Positions 49,907 to 60,109 of a stretch of 64,000 bases of DNA are shown here, piece after piece; position 1 is the first letter of the stretch, and each line of letters opens with the position of its first letter. The translations under genes were made by a program, and so were the position numbers. The notes beneath the pieces were generated by a model. The model ran no database searches and was not told the origin of the DNA. It worked only from the letters and a program-made list of their open reading frames with translations. Origin of the DNA: Variovorax sp. V93 (GTDB taxonomy: Bacteria; Pseudomonadota; Gammaproteobacteria; Burkholderiales; Burkholderiaceae_C); contig NZ_AP028669.1 of the NCBI RefSeq assembly GCF_041154485.1, positions 5,125,001-5,189,000 on the forward strand, in the 5' to 3' direction.

Positions 49907-50305
49907 TTATTCAGCAGCGCCTTGCTCGGCGGCTTCTTCTTTAATTTCAGGACGGTCGACCAGTTCGACCAGTGCCATGGGTGCATTGTCGCCAACGCGG
50001 AAACCCATCTTCAGGATGCGGGTGTAGCCGCCCGGACGCGCTGCGAAACGCGGGCCGAGTTCACCGAAGAGCTTGACGACGCTGTCGCGGTCGCGCAGGC
50101 GGTCGAAAGCCAGGCGCTTGTTGGCAACCGTGGGCTTCTTGGCGAGCGTGATCATCGGCTCGATGACGCGGCGCAGTTCCTTGGCCTTGGGGACCGTGGT
50201 CTTGATGACTTCGTGCTCGATGAGCGAATTCATCATGTTCTGCAGCATCGCAAGGCGGTGCGAGCTGGTGCGGTTGAGTTTGCGGAGTCCGTGTCCGTGA
50301 CGCAT
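49907..50305 (-). CDS. rplQ: 50S ribosomal protein L17
   Basis: 132 residues with the L17 opening [20 protein letters not shown]. It is the last protein gene of the alpha operon, 81 bases after rpoA. The C-terminus is acidic ([14 protein letters not shown]). It sits near the peptide exit of the large subunit. The gap to rpoA holds a GAGCCC-TCAT-GGGCTC hairpin. The gene is followed by tRNA-fMet with only 18 bases between. Confidence 0.97.
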   Translation of the reverse strand: MRHGHGLRKLNRTSSHRLAMLQNMMNSLIEHEVIKTTVPKAKELRRVIEPMITLAKKPTVANKRLAFDRLRDRDSVVKLFGELGPRFAARPGGYTRILKMGFRVGDNAPMALVELVDRPEIKEEAAEQGAAE

Positions 50306-50360
50306 GGTGCTTTCCTTTACTTTATTAAACAGGCAGCCGTATCAGGTACTGCCCGGGCAC

Positions 50361-50376
50361 GAGCCCTCATGGGCTC
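50361..50376. other. Small hairpin between rpoA and rplQ
   Basis: GAGCCC-TCAT-GGGCTC, perfect 6-bp stem, 10 bases downstream of the rpoA stop codon on the minus strand. It has no T-run and probably acts at RNA level (processing or stability). Confidence 0.4.
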
Positions 50377-50386
50377 AATTCAAAAA

Positions 50387-51376
50387 TCAACGCTTGTCGA
50401 GGCCGGCCGGCGGCCAGCTTTCAAGCTTCATACCCAAGGTCAGGCCGCGCGAGGCAAGCACTTCCTTGATTTCGTTGAGCGACTTGCGACCCAGGTTCGG
50501 GGTCTTGAGCAGCTCGTTCTCGGTGCGCTGGATCAGGTCGCCGATGTAGTAGATGTTTTCGGCCTTCAGGCAGTTGGCCGAACGCACGGTGAGCTCGAGC
50601 TCGTCGACAGGGCGCAGCAGGATCGGATCGAATTGCTGTGCGCTGCGCGGTGCCGGCGCATCGAATGCAGCCAGTTCGCCGCCTTCGAGCTGCGCGAACA
50701 CGGCCAGCTGTTCAACCAGGATTTTAGCCGAGGCGCGCACCGCGTCTTCGGCGGTGATCGCACCGTTGGTCTCGATTTCGACCAGCAGCTTGTCGAGGTC
50801 GGTACGCTGTTCGACACGGGCGCTTTCGACCGTGTAGCTCACGCGCTTCACGGGCGAGAACGAGGCGTCCAGGACGATGCGGCCGATCGACTTGGTCGGC
50901 TCGTCGGCGTAGCGGCGCATCGTGCCGGGCACGTAGCCGCGGCCCTTTTCGACCTTGATCTGCATGTCGAGCTTGCCGCCTTGCGACAGGTGCGCGATCA
51001 CGTGGTCGGGGTTGATGATCTCGACGTCGTGCGGGGTCTGGATGTCCGATGCCAGCACCGGGCCTTCGCCGTCCTTGCGCAGGCTCAGCGTGACTTCGTC
51101 GCGGTTGTGGAGCTTGAACACCACACCCTTGAGATTCAGCAGGATGTTGACGACATCTTCCTGCACGCCGTCGATCGACGAGTACTCGTGCAGAACGCCG
51201 GCGATCGTGACTTCAGTGGCCGAATAACCGACCATCGACGACAGCAGAACGCGGCGCAGCGCGTTGCCGAGCGTGTGGCCGTAGCCGCGCTCGAAAGGCT
51301 CGAGCGTGACCTTGGCCTTGTTGGCGGCAAGTTGCTCGACCTGGATGGTCTTGGGTTTCAGCAGGGTGGTTTGCAT
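50387..51376 (-). CDS. rpoA: RNA polymerase alpha subunit
   Basis: 329 residues. The N-terminal assembly domain contains [20 protein letters not shown], and the C-terminal domain has [18 protein letters not shown], which contacts UP elements and activators. Normal length. It follows rpsD after a 128-base gap that carries a terminator-like hairpin, so rpoA may be partly uncoupled from the ribosomal genes. The ribosome site is GAGGAAG upstream of ATG 51376. Confidence 0.98.
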   Translation of the reverse strand: MQTTLLKPKTIQVEQLAANKAKVTLEPFERGYGHTLGNALRRVLLSSMVGYSATEVTIAGVLHEYSSIDGVQEDVVNILLNLKGVVFKLHNRDEVTLSLRKDGEGPVLASDIQTPHDVEIINPDHVIAHLSQGGKLDMQIKVEKGRGYVPGTMRRYADEPTKSIGRIVLDASFSPVKRVSYTVESARVEQRTDLDKLLVEIETNGAITAEDAVRASAKILVEQLAVFAQLEGGELAAFDAPAPRSAQQFDPILLRPVDELELTVRSANCLKAENIYYIGDLIQRTENELLKTPNLGRKSLNEIKEVLASRGLTLGMKLESWPPAGLDKR

Positions 51377-51458
51377 GCAGACTTCCTCTCAATACCCCCG
51401 GCTCGTTACACCGGTAAGGCTGGTGAAGCACCCGTCGGGAGTGCCTCCCGATGGGAAC

Positions 51459-51493
51459 AAAAAAATCAAAATCGGGCCGCGAAGCGCGGCCCG
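51459..51493 (-). terminator. Terminator-like hairpin between rpsD and rpoA
   Basis: CGGGCCGCG-AAG-CGCGGCCCG (51473-51493), a perfect 9-bp stem with a 3-base loop. On the minus strand it is followed by GATTTTGATTTTTTT. It stands 11 bases after the rpsD stop, inside the alpha operon. Confidence 0.75.
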
Positions 51494-51504
51494 TTGTCGT
51501 CTGT

Positions 51505-52128
51505 TTAGCGCGAGTACAGTTCGACGATCAGCGATTCGTTGATGTCGGCTGCGAATTCGTCGCGATCGGGCACCTTCTTGAAGGTACCTTCGGCCTTGTC
51601 GGCGTTCACTTCGACCCAGGCCGGGATACCGACTTGCTGGGCGAGTTGGAGCGCTTCGGCAATGCGGGTCTGCTTCTTCGACTTGTCGCGAACGGCGATC
51701 ACGTCGCCGGTCTTGACCAGGTACGACGGGATGTTGACCGACTGGCCATTCACCGTGATCGCCTTGTGCGACACGAGCTGGCGTGCCTCGGCGCGCGTCG
51801 AGCCGAAGCCCATGCGGTAGACCACGTTGTCCAGGCGCGATTCGAGGATGAACAGCAGGTTGGCACCAGTGTTGCCACGGCGGCGGTCGGCTTCCTCGAA
51901 GTAGCGGCGGAACTGCTTCTCGAGTACGCCGTACATGCGCTTGACCTTCTGCTTTTCGCGCAGCTGCAGGCCGTAGTCCGACGTGCGCTGACCCGAAGTG
52001 CGGCCATGCTGGCCGGGCTTGGAATCGAACTTGGCCTTGTCCTGGATGGAGCGGCGGGCGCTCTTGAGGAACAGGTCGGTGCCTTCACGGCGGGAAAGTT
52101 TGGCCTTGGGGCCGAGGTAGCGTGCCAC
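51505..52128 (-). CDS. rpsD: 30S ribosomal protein S4
   Basis: 207 residues beginning with GTG at 52128 ([18 protein letters not shown]). The S4 RNA-binding domain is recognisable ([31 protein letters not shown]). S4 nucleates 30S assembly and, in E. coli, represses the alpha operon. Terminator-like hairpins lie on both sides of this gene. AAAGGAAAAATC precedes the start. The C-terminus is LIVELYSR as usual. Confidence 0.98.
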   Translation of the reverse strand: MARYLGPKAKLSRREGTDLFLKSARRSIQDKAKFDSKPGQHGRTSGQRTSDYGLQLREKQKVKRMYGVLEKQFRRYFEEADRRRGNTGANLLFILESRLDNVVYRMGFGSTRAEARQLVSHKAITVNGQSVNIPSYLVKTGDVIAVRDKSKKQTRIAEALQLAQQVGIPAWVEVNADKAEGTFKKVPDRDEFAADINESLIVELYSR

Positions 52129-52203
52129 GATTTTTCCTTTGTGTCATCTGCCGCAGTTGCCTGCGGGAGCCATCGGCGAGGACGCGGATGGCGGTGGGCT
52201 TAG

Positions 52204-52243
52204 TAAAAAAACAAATGCGCAGCCGCTCAAAAGCCGGCTGCGC
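52204..52243 (-). terminator. Terminator-like hairpin between rpsK and rpsD
   Basis: GCGCAGCCG (52217-52225) pairs with CGGCTGCGC (52235-52243), loop of 9. On the minus strand ATTTGTTTTTTTAC follows. It is 15 bases after the rpsK stop. Confidence 0.72.
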
Positions 52244-52258
52244 CTTGCGGACTGACGA

Positions 52259-52663
52259 TCAGATGCGGCGACGCTTCTGGGGACGGCAGCCGTTGTGCGG
52301 AACGGGCGTCACGTCGGCAATGGAATTGATCCGGATGCCGAGCGCAGCCAGTGCGCGCACCGACGATTCGCGACCGGGGCCGGGGCCCTTGATCTCGACG
52401 TCGAGGTTCTTGATGCCTTGTTCGACAGCAGCACGGCCGGCCACTTCGGAAGCCACCTGCGCAGCGAACGGCGTCGACTTGCGCGAGCCCTTGAAGCCCT
52501 GGCCACCCGACGAAGCCCACGACAGGGCGTTGCCCTGGCGATCGGTGATCGTGATGATGGTGTTGTTGAACGAGGCATGCACGTGGGCGATGCCGTCCGC
52601 AACGTTCTTGCGAACCTTCTTGCGAACGCGCTGTGCGGCGTTGTTTGCAGGTGCTTTAGCCAT
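52259..52663 (-). CDS. rpsK: 30S ribosomal protein S11
   Basis: 134 residues with a basic N-terminus ([20 protein letters not shown]) and the S11 core ([20 protein letters not shown]). The C-terminus is [15 protein letters not shown]. It forms the platform of the 30S subunit with S6/S18 and contacts the mRNA exit. It is 12 bases after rpsM. Confidence 0.98.
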   Translation of the reverse strand: MAKAPANNAAQRVRKKVRKNVADGIAHVHASFNNTIITITDRQGNALSWASSGGQGFKGSRKSTPFAAQVASEVAGRAAVEQGIKNLDVEIKGPGPGRESSVRALAALGIRINSIADVTPVPHNGCRPQKRRRI

Positions 52664-52675
52664 GCTGGTCTATCC

Positions 52676-53041
52676 TTATTTCTTCAGGGACTGCGCAGCC
52701 TTGCGCGGACCCTTGCGGGTGCGGGCGTTGGTGCGCGTGCGCTGGCCGCGCATCGGCAGGCCGCGACGGTGACGGAAGCCGCGATAGCAGCCGATGTCCA
52801 TCAAACGCTTGATGTTCATCGTCGTCTCGCGACGCAGATCGCCTTCGATGGTGAACAAGGCGATCTGGTCGCGGATCTTTTCGAGATCGGCGTCGGTCAG
52901 GTCCTTGATCTTCTTCGAATATTCGATGCCGCTCGCTTCGCAGATTTGACGGGCGCGGGTGCGACCGATGCCGAAGATGGCGGTCAGGCCGATTTCAGCG
53001 TGCTTGTGCGGCGGAATGTTGATGCCAGCAATACGTGCCAT
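52676..53041 (-). CDS. rpsM: 30S ribosomal protein S13
   Basis: 121 residues with the standard start [20 protein letters not shown] and the basic tail [20 protein letters not shown]. It contacts the P-site tRNA and 23S rRNA at the head of the small subunit. It lies 23 bases downstream of rpmJ and opens the alpha-operon block (rpsM-rpsK-rpsD-rpoA-rplQ). Confidence 0.98.
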   Translation of the reverse strand: MARIAGINIPPHKHAEIGLTAIFGIGRTRARQICEASGIEYSKKIKDLTDADLEKIRDQIALFTIEGDLRRETTMNIKRLMDIGCYRGFRHRRGLPMRGQRTRTNARTRKGPRKAAQSLKK

Positions 53042-53064
53042 GTGCGTCCTCTAATACTCTTCAA

Positions 53065-53178
53065 TCAACCCTGGCGCTGCTTGTGGCGCGGGTCGGTGCA
53101 AATCACACGCACCACACCTTTACGGCGGATGACCTTGCAATTACGGCAGATGGTTTTGACCGAAGCCGAAACTCTCAT
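53065..53178 (-). CDS. rpmJ: 50S ribosomal protein L36
   Basis: 37 residues, too short for most automated gene lists: [20 protein letters not shown] and so on to the stop at 53065. The zinc-ribbon set Cys11, Cys14, Cys27 and His32 is intact, so it is the zinc-binding form. GGAGAAT precedes the ATG at 53178. It sits between secY and rpsM as in E. coli; infA is not present at this place. Confidence 0.95.
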   Translation of the reverse strand: MRVSASVKTICRNCKVIRRKGVVRVICTDPRHKQRQG

Positions 53179-53242
53179 TTCATTCTCCTAAAACTGTTTA
53201 ACGTGGCGGTCTACCGCCCGAACTCAATACTGCAACACAGCC

Positions 53243-54556
53243 CTACGATGTCTTGAAGTTGGCCTTCTTCAGCAGCGATTCGTACTGCTGGGACATCATG
53301 TAGTTTTGCACCTGGGCCATGAAGTCCATCGTGACGACCACGATGATCAGCAGGGAGGTACCACCGAAGTAGAACGGCACGTTGTACTTCAGGATCAGGA
53401 ACTCGGGCAGCAGGCAGACGAAGGTGATGTACACCGCGCCGGCCAACGTCAGGCGAACCAGAATCTTGTCGATATAGCGAGCGGTCTGGTCACCCGGACG
53501 AATGCCCGGAATGAATGCACCGCTCTTCTTCAGGTTGTCGGCCGTTTCCTTGCTGTTGAACACGAGCGCCGTGTAGAAGAAGCAGAAGAAAACGATCGCG
53601 GCAGCGTACAGCAGCACGTAGATCGGCTCGCCCGGACGCAGTGCGCCGGCAATGTCCTTGATCCAGCCGAAACCACCTTCGCCGGTGCTGAACCAGCCGA
53701 CCACCGTTGCCGGCAGCAGGATGATCGAAGAGGCGAAGATCGGCGGAATCACACCGGCCATGTTCAGCTTCAGGGGCAGGTGCGACGACTGGCCGCCATA
53801 GACCTTGTTGCCGACCTGGCGCCGCGCATAGTTCACGAGGATCTTGCGCTGGCCGCGTTCGACGAACACCACGAAGTAGGTGACCAGCACCACGATCGCG
53901 ATGATGAACAGCGCAATGATAGGGTTCATCGCACCGGTCGTCACCAGCGAAGCGAGGCCGCCGATGGCATTGGGCAGGCCGGCCGCGATACCTGCAAAGA
54001 TCAGGATCGAGATGCCGTTGCCCAGGCCGCGTTCGGTGATCTGCTCGCCGAGCCACATCAGGAACATCGAACCTGCCGTGAGGCTCACCATGGCGGTCAG
54101 GCGGAAGCCGAAACCGGGCGAGATGACCAGGCCGGCCGAGGACTCGAGCGCCACTGCAATGCTGAACGACTGGAACAGGGCCAGGCCGAGCGCGCCATAG
54201 CGCGTGTACTGCGTGATCTTGCGGCGGCCGGCCTCGCCTTCCTTCTTCAATTGCTCGAAGGTCGGAAGCACGTAGGTCATCAGCTGCATGATGATCGACG
54301 CCGAGATGTACGGCATGATCCCCAACGCGAACACGGTGAAGCGCGACAGCGCCCCGCCCGAGAACATGTTGAACAGGCTCAGGATGCCGCCCTGCTGGCC
54401 CTGGAACAACGCCGCCAGCTGGTCCGGGTTGATGCCCGGCACAGGAATGTGCGCGCCGATCCGATAGACCACGAGCGCGAGCAGCAAGAAGACGAGCCGG
54501 CGACGCAGGTCGCCGAACTTGCCTGTCTTTGCGATCGTTGCCGCGTTAGTTGCCAC
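53243..54556 (-). CDS. secY: Preprotein translocase subunit SecY
   Basis: 437 residues with ten transmembrane segments. Recognisable parts are the plug/first helix region ([20 protein letters not shown]), the [16 protein letters not shown] segment and the cytoplasmic loops C4/C5 ([19 protein letters not shown]). It forms the protein-conducting channel of the inner membrane. Position after rplO is standard. The 64-base gap to rpmJ contains a GGCGGT-CT-ACCGCC repeat at 53205-53218. Confidence 0.98.
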   Translation of the reverse strand: MATNAATIAKTGKFGDLRRRLVFLLLALVVYRIGAHIPVPGINPDQLAALFQGQQGGILSLFNMFSGGALSRFTVFALGIMPYISASIIMQLMTYVLPTFEQLKKEGEAGRRKITQYTRYGALGLALFQSFSIAVALESSAGLVISPGFGFRLTAMVSLTAGSMFLMWLGEQITERGLGNGISILIFAGIAAGLPNAIGGLASLVTTGAMNPIIALFIIAIVVLVTYFVVFVERGQRKILVNYARRQVGNKVYGGQSSHLPLKLNMAGVIPPIFASSIILLPATVVGWFSTGEGGFGWIKDIAGALRPGEPIYVLLYAAAIVFFCFFYTALVFNSKETADNLKKSGAFIPGIRPGDQTARYIDKILVRLTLAGAVYITFVCLLPEFLILKYNVPFYFGGTSLLIIVVVTMDFMAQVQNYMMSQQYESLLKKANFKTS

Positions 54557-54582
54557 GAAGAACTTCTTTCAGTCCGGTGTGA

Positions 54583-55014
54583 TCAGGCGACGCTGCCGCC
54601 GGCTGCTTCGATCGCAGCCTTGGCACCAGCGGTTGCACCCACGCCCGTCAGCTTGACGGCCTTGGTGAGTTCACCGGTCTTGACGACCTTGACGACCTTG
54701 GCGAGCTGGCCCACGAGGCCGGCTTGCTTGAGTGCCAGGATGTCCACTTCGGCCAGGCCGAGCTGCTCGAGGGCAGTCAGCGTGACTTCGGCGTTGAACT
54801 TCAGCAGGTGCGACTTGAAGCCACGCTTGGGCAGGCGGCGCTGCAGCGGCATTTGACCGCCTTCGAAGCCGACCTTGTGGAAACCGCCTGCGCGCGACTT
54901 CTGACCCTTGTGACCGCGGCCTGCGGTCTTGCCGATGCCGGAGCCGATACCGCGGCCGACACGGCGCTTGGCGTGCTTGGCGCCAGCTGCCGGCTTGATG
55001 CCATTGAGTTCCAT
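54583..55014 (-). CDS. rplO: 50S ribosomal protein L15
   Basis: 143 residues, starting [20 protein letters not shown] and containing the glycine/arginine-rich [13 protein letters not shown] extension that penetrates the 23S rRNA. Standard place between rpmD and secY. The C-terminus is Ala/Gly-rich ([14 protein letters not shown]). Confidence 0.97.
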   Translation of the reverse strand: MELNGIKPAAGAKHAKRRVGRGIGSGIGKTAGRGHKGQKSRAGGFHKVGFEGGQMPLQRRLPKRGFKSHLLKFNAEVTLTALEQLGLAEVDILALKQAGLVGQLAKVVKVVKTGELTKAVKLTGVGATAGAKAAIEAAGGSVA

Positions 55015-55025
55015 ATCAGTCTCTC

Positions 55026-55211
55026 TTACAGAACTTTGACCAGATAACTGATCTTGTTGATCATGCCGCGCACCGCCGGGGTGTCCTGCAGCTCGCTCAC
55101 GCTGTTGAGCTTGCGCAGGCCGAGGCCACGCACGGTCGCGCGATGCGATTCCTTGGTGCCAATCGGGCTCTTGACCAATTGCACCTTGAGGGTTTGTTGT
55201 TGCGTCGTCAT
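55026..55211 (-). CDS. rpmD: 50S ribosomal protein L30
   Basis: 61 residues ([20 protein letters not shown], ending [13 protein letters not shown]), the short bacterial L30. It lies 11 bases before rplO in transcription order and 35 bases after rpsE. Binds domain II region of 23S rRNA. Confidence 0.96.
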   Translation of the reverse strand: MTTQQQTLKVQLVKSPIGTKESHRATVRGLGLRKLNSVSELQDTPAVRGMINKISYLVKVL

Positions 55212-55246
55212 TTGAATGCTTCCTTCAGCCTTGCGAGAGCTTGCGC

Positions 55247-55765
55247 TCAGGCGAAGATTTCTTCGACGGTCAGGCCGCGCTTGGCAGCCACTTCGGACGC
55301 GGTCGTCGAGTTCTTCAACCCGTCGAGCGTGGCGCGAACCATGTTGTAGGGGTTCGACGAACCGTGGCTCTTGGCCACGATGTCGGTGATGCCCATGACT
55401 TCGAACACGGCGCGCATCGGGCCGCCGGCGATGATGCCGGTACCCTTCGGGGCGGGGATCATGACGACCGAAGCGGCGCCATGGTGACCCGTCACGCGGT
55501 GATGCAGCGTACCGTTCTTGATCGAGATCTTGGCCAGGTTGCGACGGGCTTCTTCCATCGCCTTCTGCACTGCAGCGGGCACTTCCTTGGACTTGCCCTT
55601 GCCCATGCCGACGCGGCCGTCGCCGTCGCCCACGACGGTGAGTGCTGCGAAACCGAGGATACGACCACCCTTCACCACCTTGGTGACGCGGTTGATCGCG
55701 ATCATCTTCTCGCGCAAACCGTCTTCAGGGCCTTCGTTCTGCGTTCTTGCTTGAATCTTTGCCAT
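55247..55765 (-). CDS. rpsE: 30S ribosomal protein S5
   Basis: 172 residues. The dsRNA-binding-like fold ([40 protein letters not shown]) and the fidelity-related C-terminal half ([20 protein letters not shown]) are both present. It acts in decoding accuracy and mRNA unwinding. Standard spc position. Confidence 0.98.
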   Translation of the reverse strand: MAKIQARTQNEGPEDGLREKMIAINRVTKVVKGGRILGFAALTVVGDGDGRVGMGKGKSKEVPAAVQKAMEEARRNLAKISIKNGTLHHRVTGHHGAASVVMIPAPKGTGIIAGGPMRAVFEVMGITDIVAKSHGSSNPYNMVRATLDGLKNSTTASEVAAKRGLTVEEIFA

Positions 55766-55783
55766 TTTGAATCTCGTGTCCGT

Positions 55784-56149
55784 TTAGAACTGCAGGCCGG
55801 CTTCGCGGGCAGCGTCGGCCAGCGCCTTGACGCGGCCGTGGTACGCGAAACCAGCGCGGTCGAAGGCGACCTTCTCGACGCCGGCAGCCTTCGCCTTTTC
55901 AGCGATGCGCTTGCCGATGGCCGTTGCAGCGGCAGCATTGCCGCCCTTGCCCGAACCGCCGAGCGCAGCGCGCACTTCGGCTTCGGCCGTCGATGCGGTG
56001 GCGATCACCTTGGTGCCGTCGTCGGAGATGACGGTGGCATAGATGTGCAGGTTGGTGCGGTTCACCGTCAGACGGGCCACACCCTGCGTCGCGATGCGGA
56101 TGCGGGTCTGGCGCGAGCGGCGAAGACGCTGTGCTTTTTTGGTCAACAT
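55784..56149 (-). CDS. rplR: 50S ribosomal protein L18
   Basis: 121 residues from the second of two consecutive ATGs ([20 protein letters not shown]); starting at 56152 would add one Met. It binds 5S rRNA. The C-terminus [10 protein letters not shown] is the L18 hallmark. 14 bases after rplF. Confidence 0.97.
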   Translation of the reverse strand: MLTKKAQRLRRSRQTRIRIATQGVARLTVNRTNLHIYATVISDDGTKVIATASTAEAEVRAALGGSGKGGNAAAATAIGKRIAEKAKAAGVEKVAFDRAGFAYHGRVKALADAAREAGLQF

Positions 56150-56163
56150 CATTTTGCTGCCCC

Positions 56164-56697
56164 TTACTTCTTCTTGGTCTCTTTGATCACGATCTTCTCG
56201 TCCGAATAACGGATGCCCTTGCCCTTGTAGGGCTCAGGCGGACGAACAGCGCGGATCTCAGCGGCGATTTGACCAACGCGCTGACGGTCAGCACCCTTGA
56301 TCACGATTTCGGTCGGGGTCGCAGTGGCCACCGTGATGCCTTGCGGCATGTCGATGTTGACCGGGTGCGAATAGCCGACTTGCAGGTTCAACTTGTTGTT
56401 GGACGCTGCAGCCTTGTAGCCGACGCCTACCAGGTTGAGCTTCTTCTCGAAGCCCTTGGTCACGCCAACCACCATGTTGTTCACCAGCTGACGGATCGTG
56501 CCGCTCATCGCGTTCGCTTCACGCGACTCGTTGGCGGGCTCGAAATTCAGCTTGCCGTCGTTGCTGACGACCTTGACCAGGGGATTGCGCGCAAGGTTGA
56601 GCGTGCCGCCCGTGCCCTTGACGCTGATCTGGTCTTCCTTGATCGACACATCCACGCCTGCGGGGATGGTGATCGGCATTTTTCCTACTCGGGACAT
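56164..56697 (-). CDS. rplF: 50S ribosomal protein L6
   Basis: 177 residues, [20 protein letters not shown], with both L6 repeats and the C-terminal [19 protein letters not shown]. It lies near the factor-binding site of the large subunit. 24 bases after rpsH. Confidence 0.98.
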   Translation of the reverse strand: MSRVGKMPITIPAGVDVSIKEDQISVKGTGGTLNLARNPLVKVVSNDGKLNFEPANESREANAMSGTIRQLVNNMVVGVTKGFEKKLNLVGVGYKAAASNNKLNLQVGYSHPVNIDMPQGITVATATPTEIVIKGADRQRVGQIAAEIRAVRPPEPYKGKGIRYSDEKIVIKETKKK

Positions 56698-56721
56698 TTC
56701 AGTTACTCCTCGATGTCTCGG

Positions 56722-57117
56722 TTAGGCGACGTAGCACAGCACTTCGCCACCGACACCGGTAGCGCGCGCCTTGCGGTCGGTCATCACGCCCTTGGGGGTC
56801 GTGACGATCGCGACGCCGAGGCCGTTCTGGACTTGCGGAATGGAAGCGCTGGCCTTGTAGACGCGCAGGCCGGGGCGGCTCACGCGCTCGATGCGCTCGA
56901 TGACCGGGCGGCCAGCGTAGTACTTCAGGGTAATGACGAGTTCGGACTTGCCGTCTTCGGTCTTGACCTGGAAACCGTCGATATAGCCCTCGTCCTTCAG
57001 GACCTGCGAGATCGCGATCTTCACCTTGGAAGACGGGACCGACACAGTGGGCTTCGCCACCATCTGCGCGTTACGGATACGCGTCAGCAGGTCGGCAATG
57101 GGATCACTCATGCTCAT
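56722..57117 (-). CDS. rpsH: 30S ribosomal protein S8
   Basis: 131 residues starting [20 protein letters not shown] at 57117; the frame is open upstream but only this ATG gives the S8 N-terminus. The C-terminal [11 protein letters not shown] is typical. In E. coli S8 represses the spc operon at the rplE start region. Confidence 0.98.
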   Translation of the reverse strand: MSMSDPIADLLTRIRNAQMVAKPTVSVPSSKVKIAISQVLKDEGYIDGFQVKTEDGKSELVITLKYYAGRPVIERIERVSRPGLRVYKASASIPQVQNGLGVAIVTTPKGVMTDRKARATGVGGEVLCYVA

Positions 57118-57137
57118 GTTGTTTGCTCCTGCCTGGC

Positions 57138-57443
57138 TTACCAGCTGGCCTTGGTGACACCGGGGATGTCGCCATTGAAGGCCAGTTCGCGGATCTTGGC
57201 GCGGGCCAGACCGAATTGACGGAAGGTGCCGCGGGGGCGACCGGTGATTTCGCAACGGTTGCGCTGGCGCGTGGGGTTCGCGTTGCGCGGCAGCTTCTGC
57301 AGGCCCAGGCGGGCGGCAGCGCGCTCTTCGTCGCTCTTCTTCAGGTCGTTGGAAATTGCCTTCAGTTCCGCGTGCTTCGCAGCGTACTTGGCGACCAGCT
57401 TGTCGCGCTTGAGTTCGCGTTGGATCAGGGATTGTTTAGCCAC
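57138..57443 (-). CDS. rpsN: 30S ribosomal protein S14
   Basis: 101 residues: the long, zinc-free form (no CxxC pairs), [20 protein letters not shown], ending [12 protein letters not shown]. Standard position between rplE and rpsH. Confidence 0.97.
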   Translation of the reverse strand: MAKQSLIQRELKRDKLVAKYAAKHAELKAISNDLKKSDEERAAARLGLQKLPRNANPTRQRNRCEITGRPRGTFRQFGLARAKIRELAFNGDIPGVTKASW

Positions 57444-57451
57444 GGTGCGCC

Positions 57452-57991
57452 TCAGTTCTTGAACGGGAAACGGAAACCAGCGAGAAGCGCCTTGGCTTCT
57501 TCGTCGGTCTTGGCCGTCGTCGTGATGCTGATGTTGAGACCGCGCAGGGCATCGACCTTGTCGTATTCGATCTCGGGGAAAATGATCTGTTCCTTGACGC
57601 CGATGTTGTAGTTGCCACGGCCGTCGAACGCACGGCCGGAAATGCCGCGGAAGTCGCGAACACGCGGCAGCGCGATGGTCACGAAACGGTCCAGGAACTC
57701 ATACATCTGCACGCCACGCAGCGTGACCATGCAGCCGATCGGCTGGTTTTCGCGGATCTTGAAACCGGCGATGGCCTTCTTCGACTTGGTGACCACGGGC
57801 TTCTGGCCGGCGATCTTGGTCAGGTCGGCAACTGCGTTGTCGAGGACCTTCTTGTCGGCGACAGCTTCACCCACGCCCATGTTTAGCGTGATCTTGGTGA
57901 GGCGGGGGACCTGCATCGGCGACTTGTAGCCGAACTTTTCCGTCAGGTCTTTCGCGATCTTTTCGCGATAGTGTTGTTGGAGACGTGCCAT
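57452..57991 (-). CDS. rplE: 50S ribosomal protein L5
   Basis: 179 residues, [20 protein letters not shown], with the 5S rRNA-binding segments [20 protein letters not shown] and [18 protein letters not shown]. The C-terminus GFRFPFKN is standard. It lies 8 bases before rpsN. Confidence 0.98.
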   Translation of the reverse strand: MARLQQHYREKIAKDLTEKFGYKSPMQVPRLTKITLNMGVGEAVADKKVLDNAVADLTKIAGQKPVVTKSKKAIAGFKIRENQPIGCMVTLRGVQMYEFLDRFVTIALPRVRDFRGISGRAFDGRGNYNIGVKEQIIFPEIEYDKVDALRGLNISITTTAKTDEEAKALLAGFRFPFKN

Positions 57992-58002
57992 GTGAGTACC
58001 TC

Positions 58003-58335
58003 TTAGGCGAACTTGATTTCGTCGCCGCTGGACTTGAAGACGCGAACAGCCACGCGCTTGCCGTCAGCACCCTGGGTGATCTTGATGCCCACGCGATCGG
58101 CCTTGCCGGTCGCGGCATTGAAGATCGCCACGTTGGATTGGTGGATGGGCATGGTCTTCTCGACGATGCCGCCGGTCGTACCCTTGAGAGGGTTCGGCTT
58201 GGCGTGCTTCTTGACGATGTTCACGCCCTCGACGACGAGGTGCGAATCATCCTTGCGCAGCGAGACGGTGCCGCGCTTGCCTTTGTCGCGCCCGGCCAAC
58301 ACGATGACCTGGTCGCCTTTGCGAATCTTGTTCAT
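58003..58335 (-). CDS. rplX: 50S ribosomal protein L24
   Basis: 110 residues with the KOW motif [20 protein letters not shown] at the N-terminus. An assembly initiator of the large subunit. It follows rplN after 13 bases. Confidence 0.98.
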
Positions 58336-58348
58336 GGCGTTGTTGTCC

Positions 58349-58717
58349 TTAGAGAACTTCAGGGGCCAGCGACACGATCTTCATGAACTTTTCGGTGCGC
58401 AGCTCGCGCGTCACCGGTCCGAAGATGCGGGTGCCGATCGGCTCCAGCTTGGCGTTGAGCAACACGGCTGCGTTGCCATCGAATTTGACGAGCGAACCGT
58501 CGGCGCGACGGATGCCCTTGGCGGTGCGGACCACCACTGCGCTGTAGATCTCGCCCTTTTTGACGCGACCACGCGGAGCGGCTTCCTTGATGCTCACCTT
58601 GATGACGTCGCCCACGCTGGCATAACGCCGCTTGGAGCCACCGAGCACCTTGATACACAGGACGGACTTCGCGCCTGTGTTGTCGGCCACTTCGAGCCGG
58701 GATTCAGTTTGGATCAT
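58349..58717 (-). CDS. rplN: 50S ribosomal protein L14
   Basis: 122 residues, [20 protein letters not shown], first gene of the spc operon. The start at 58717 gives the invariant N-terminus; the open frame upstream is the leader. No rpsQ/rpmC/rplP genes stand in front, so here the spc operon is detached from the S10 operon and has its own promoter and a leader of about 140 bases. Confidence 0.98.
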
Positions 58718-58832
58718 TGCTAGTAGTTCCCAACTTGTACCGATGCGCCTCCGGGAGGGAAACGCTGCGGTCAGTCTTGGGCCCGTCGTCCGCACCTCGA
58801 ACCACTCGAGGCACTTCCGCTTTGGGCTGAAA

Positions 58833-58856
58833 GCTTCGCCTTTTTTGAAGCGAAGC
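58833..58856 (-). other. Leader hairpin of the spc operon
   Basis: GCTTCGC (58833-58839) pairs with GCGAAGC (58850-58856) across a 10-base, T/A-rich loop. In the message it begins almost exactly at the predicted transcription start, giving a structured 5' end ahead of rplN. Confidence 0.5.
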
Positions 58857-58861
58857 CTGCG

Positions 58862-58890
58862 ATTGTTGCACGCAGGCCAAGGCATGTCAA
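58862..58890 (-). promoter_or_regulatory. Promoter of the spc ribosomal operon
   Basis: On the minus strand TTGACA (58890-58885), 17 bases, then AACAAT (58867-58862). The -35 is perfect and the -10 matches 4 of 6. Transcription would begin near 58855, about 138 bases before rplN. Confidence 0.75.
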
Positions 58891-58966
58891 CTGCCTTCTG
58901 AGATCGAAATGGACTGGAACTAGACTTGGCGGTGTGCGCACCTTCGATCCAGGCCCCACATCGCCC

Positions 58967-60109
58967 ATGCGCCGCCGGCTGCTGGCGGGCGCGGGCGCCA
59001 TGGCGGCGGGGCTCGCAGGGCTGGGATTGGGCGGCTGCCGCAGTCCGGCCCTTCCGCCGGCGGGGCCGCAGCGGCTGCGCCGCCTGGCCGAGGCGCACTG
59101 GCCGCACCGGCTGAATATACAGGGCACGACCGCCGGCGGCCTCTCGGGCATCGATTACGACGCCGAAAGGAGTGAGTACCTGCTGCTCAGCGATGATCGG
59201 TCAGACCTGAATCCCGCGCGCTTCTATATGGTGCAGTGGGCGCCTCCGTGGGTCCAGCCGCCCGAACCTCGGAGTGTCGTGCAGCTGCAACGCCCGGGCG
59301 GCGGCCCCTGGCCCGCGCGGCGCCGCGCCGAGCCCGGCACCCCGGTGCCGGACCCCGAAGCGTTGCGCCTGCGGCCCGGCGCCGGCACCCTGCTCTGGAC
59401 GAGCGAAGGCGATGTCGGGCGGGGGTTCGGCCCGGCCCTGTACGAGTCGGCGCGCGATGGCCGCCTGCTGCGCGAGTTCGCGCTGCCGGCCATGTTCAAC
59501 CCCGATCCGGCGCAGCGCCGCGGCCCGCGCGACAACCTGGGCTTCGAGGGCCTGGCGCTGACACCCGACGGCCGGCACGCCTGGCTCGCGATGGAGAACG
59601 CGCTGATCCAGGACGGCCCGGTGCCCACCACGCGCGCGGCGGGCGGCCCCTGCCGGCTGACCCGGATCGAGCTGGAGACCGGCCGGGCCACGCGCCAGAT
59701 TGCCTATGTTCCCGATGCGATCCCGCTGCGGCCGCTCGTTCCCGGCAGCCATGCCGACAACGGCATCAGCGAGATCCTGATGCTCGATGCCGACCGCATG
59801 CTGGTGCTGGAGCGCGCCTATGCCACCGGCGCCGGCAACTCGCTGCGCCTCTACGAGATCGACACCCGCGACGCCTCCGACGTGCTGGACGTGGACACGC
59901 TCGCCCCGGGCAACCAACGCGCGGCCGCCAAGGACCTGGTCGCCGACTTCGCCACGCTCGGCCTTTCGCGCCTCGACAACACCGAGGGCATGTGCTGGGG
60001 ACCGCCACTGCCGGACGGCAAGCGCACGCTGGTGGTGGTGAGCGACGACAATTTCAACCCGCTGCAGACAACCCAGTTCGCGGCATTCGAATACACCGAC
60101 CGACCATGA
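58967..60109 (+). CDS. Esterase-like (phytase-like domain) lipoprotein
   Basis: A 380-residue exported protein. The N-terminus [18 protein letters not shown] ends in the lipobox GLGGC, so it is probably a lipoprotein, and its RRR start could also fit Tat export. The body matches the 'esterase-like activity of phytase' family: [60 protein letters not shown] and [11 protein letters not shown], a beta-propeller with conserved Asp/Glu. I chose ATG 58967; a GTG at 58934 would add 11 residues. It overlaps proC by 4 bases. Substrate unknown. Confidence 0.85.
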   Translation: MRRRLLAGAGAMAAGLAGLGLGGCRSPALPPAGPQRLRRLAEAHWPHRLNIQGTTAGGLSGIDYDAERSEYLLLSDDRSDLNPARFYMVQWAPPWVQPPEPRSVVQLQRPGGGPWPARRRAEPGTPVPDPEALRLRPGAGTLLWTSEGDVGRGFGPALYESARDGRLLREFALPAMFNPDPAQRRGPRDNLGFEGLALTPDGRHAWLAMENALIQDGPVPTTRAAGGPCRLTRIELETGRATRQIAYVPDAIPLRPLVPGSHADNGISEILMLDADRMLVLERAYATGAGNSLRLYEIDTRDASDVLDVDTLAPGNQRAAAKDLVADFATLGLSRLDNTEGMCWGPPLPDGKRTLVVVSDDNFNPLQTTQFAAFEYTDRP

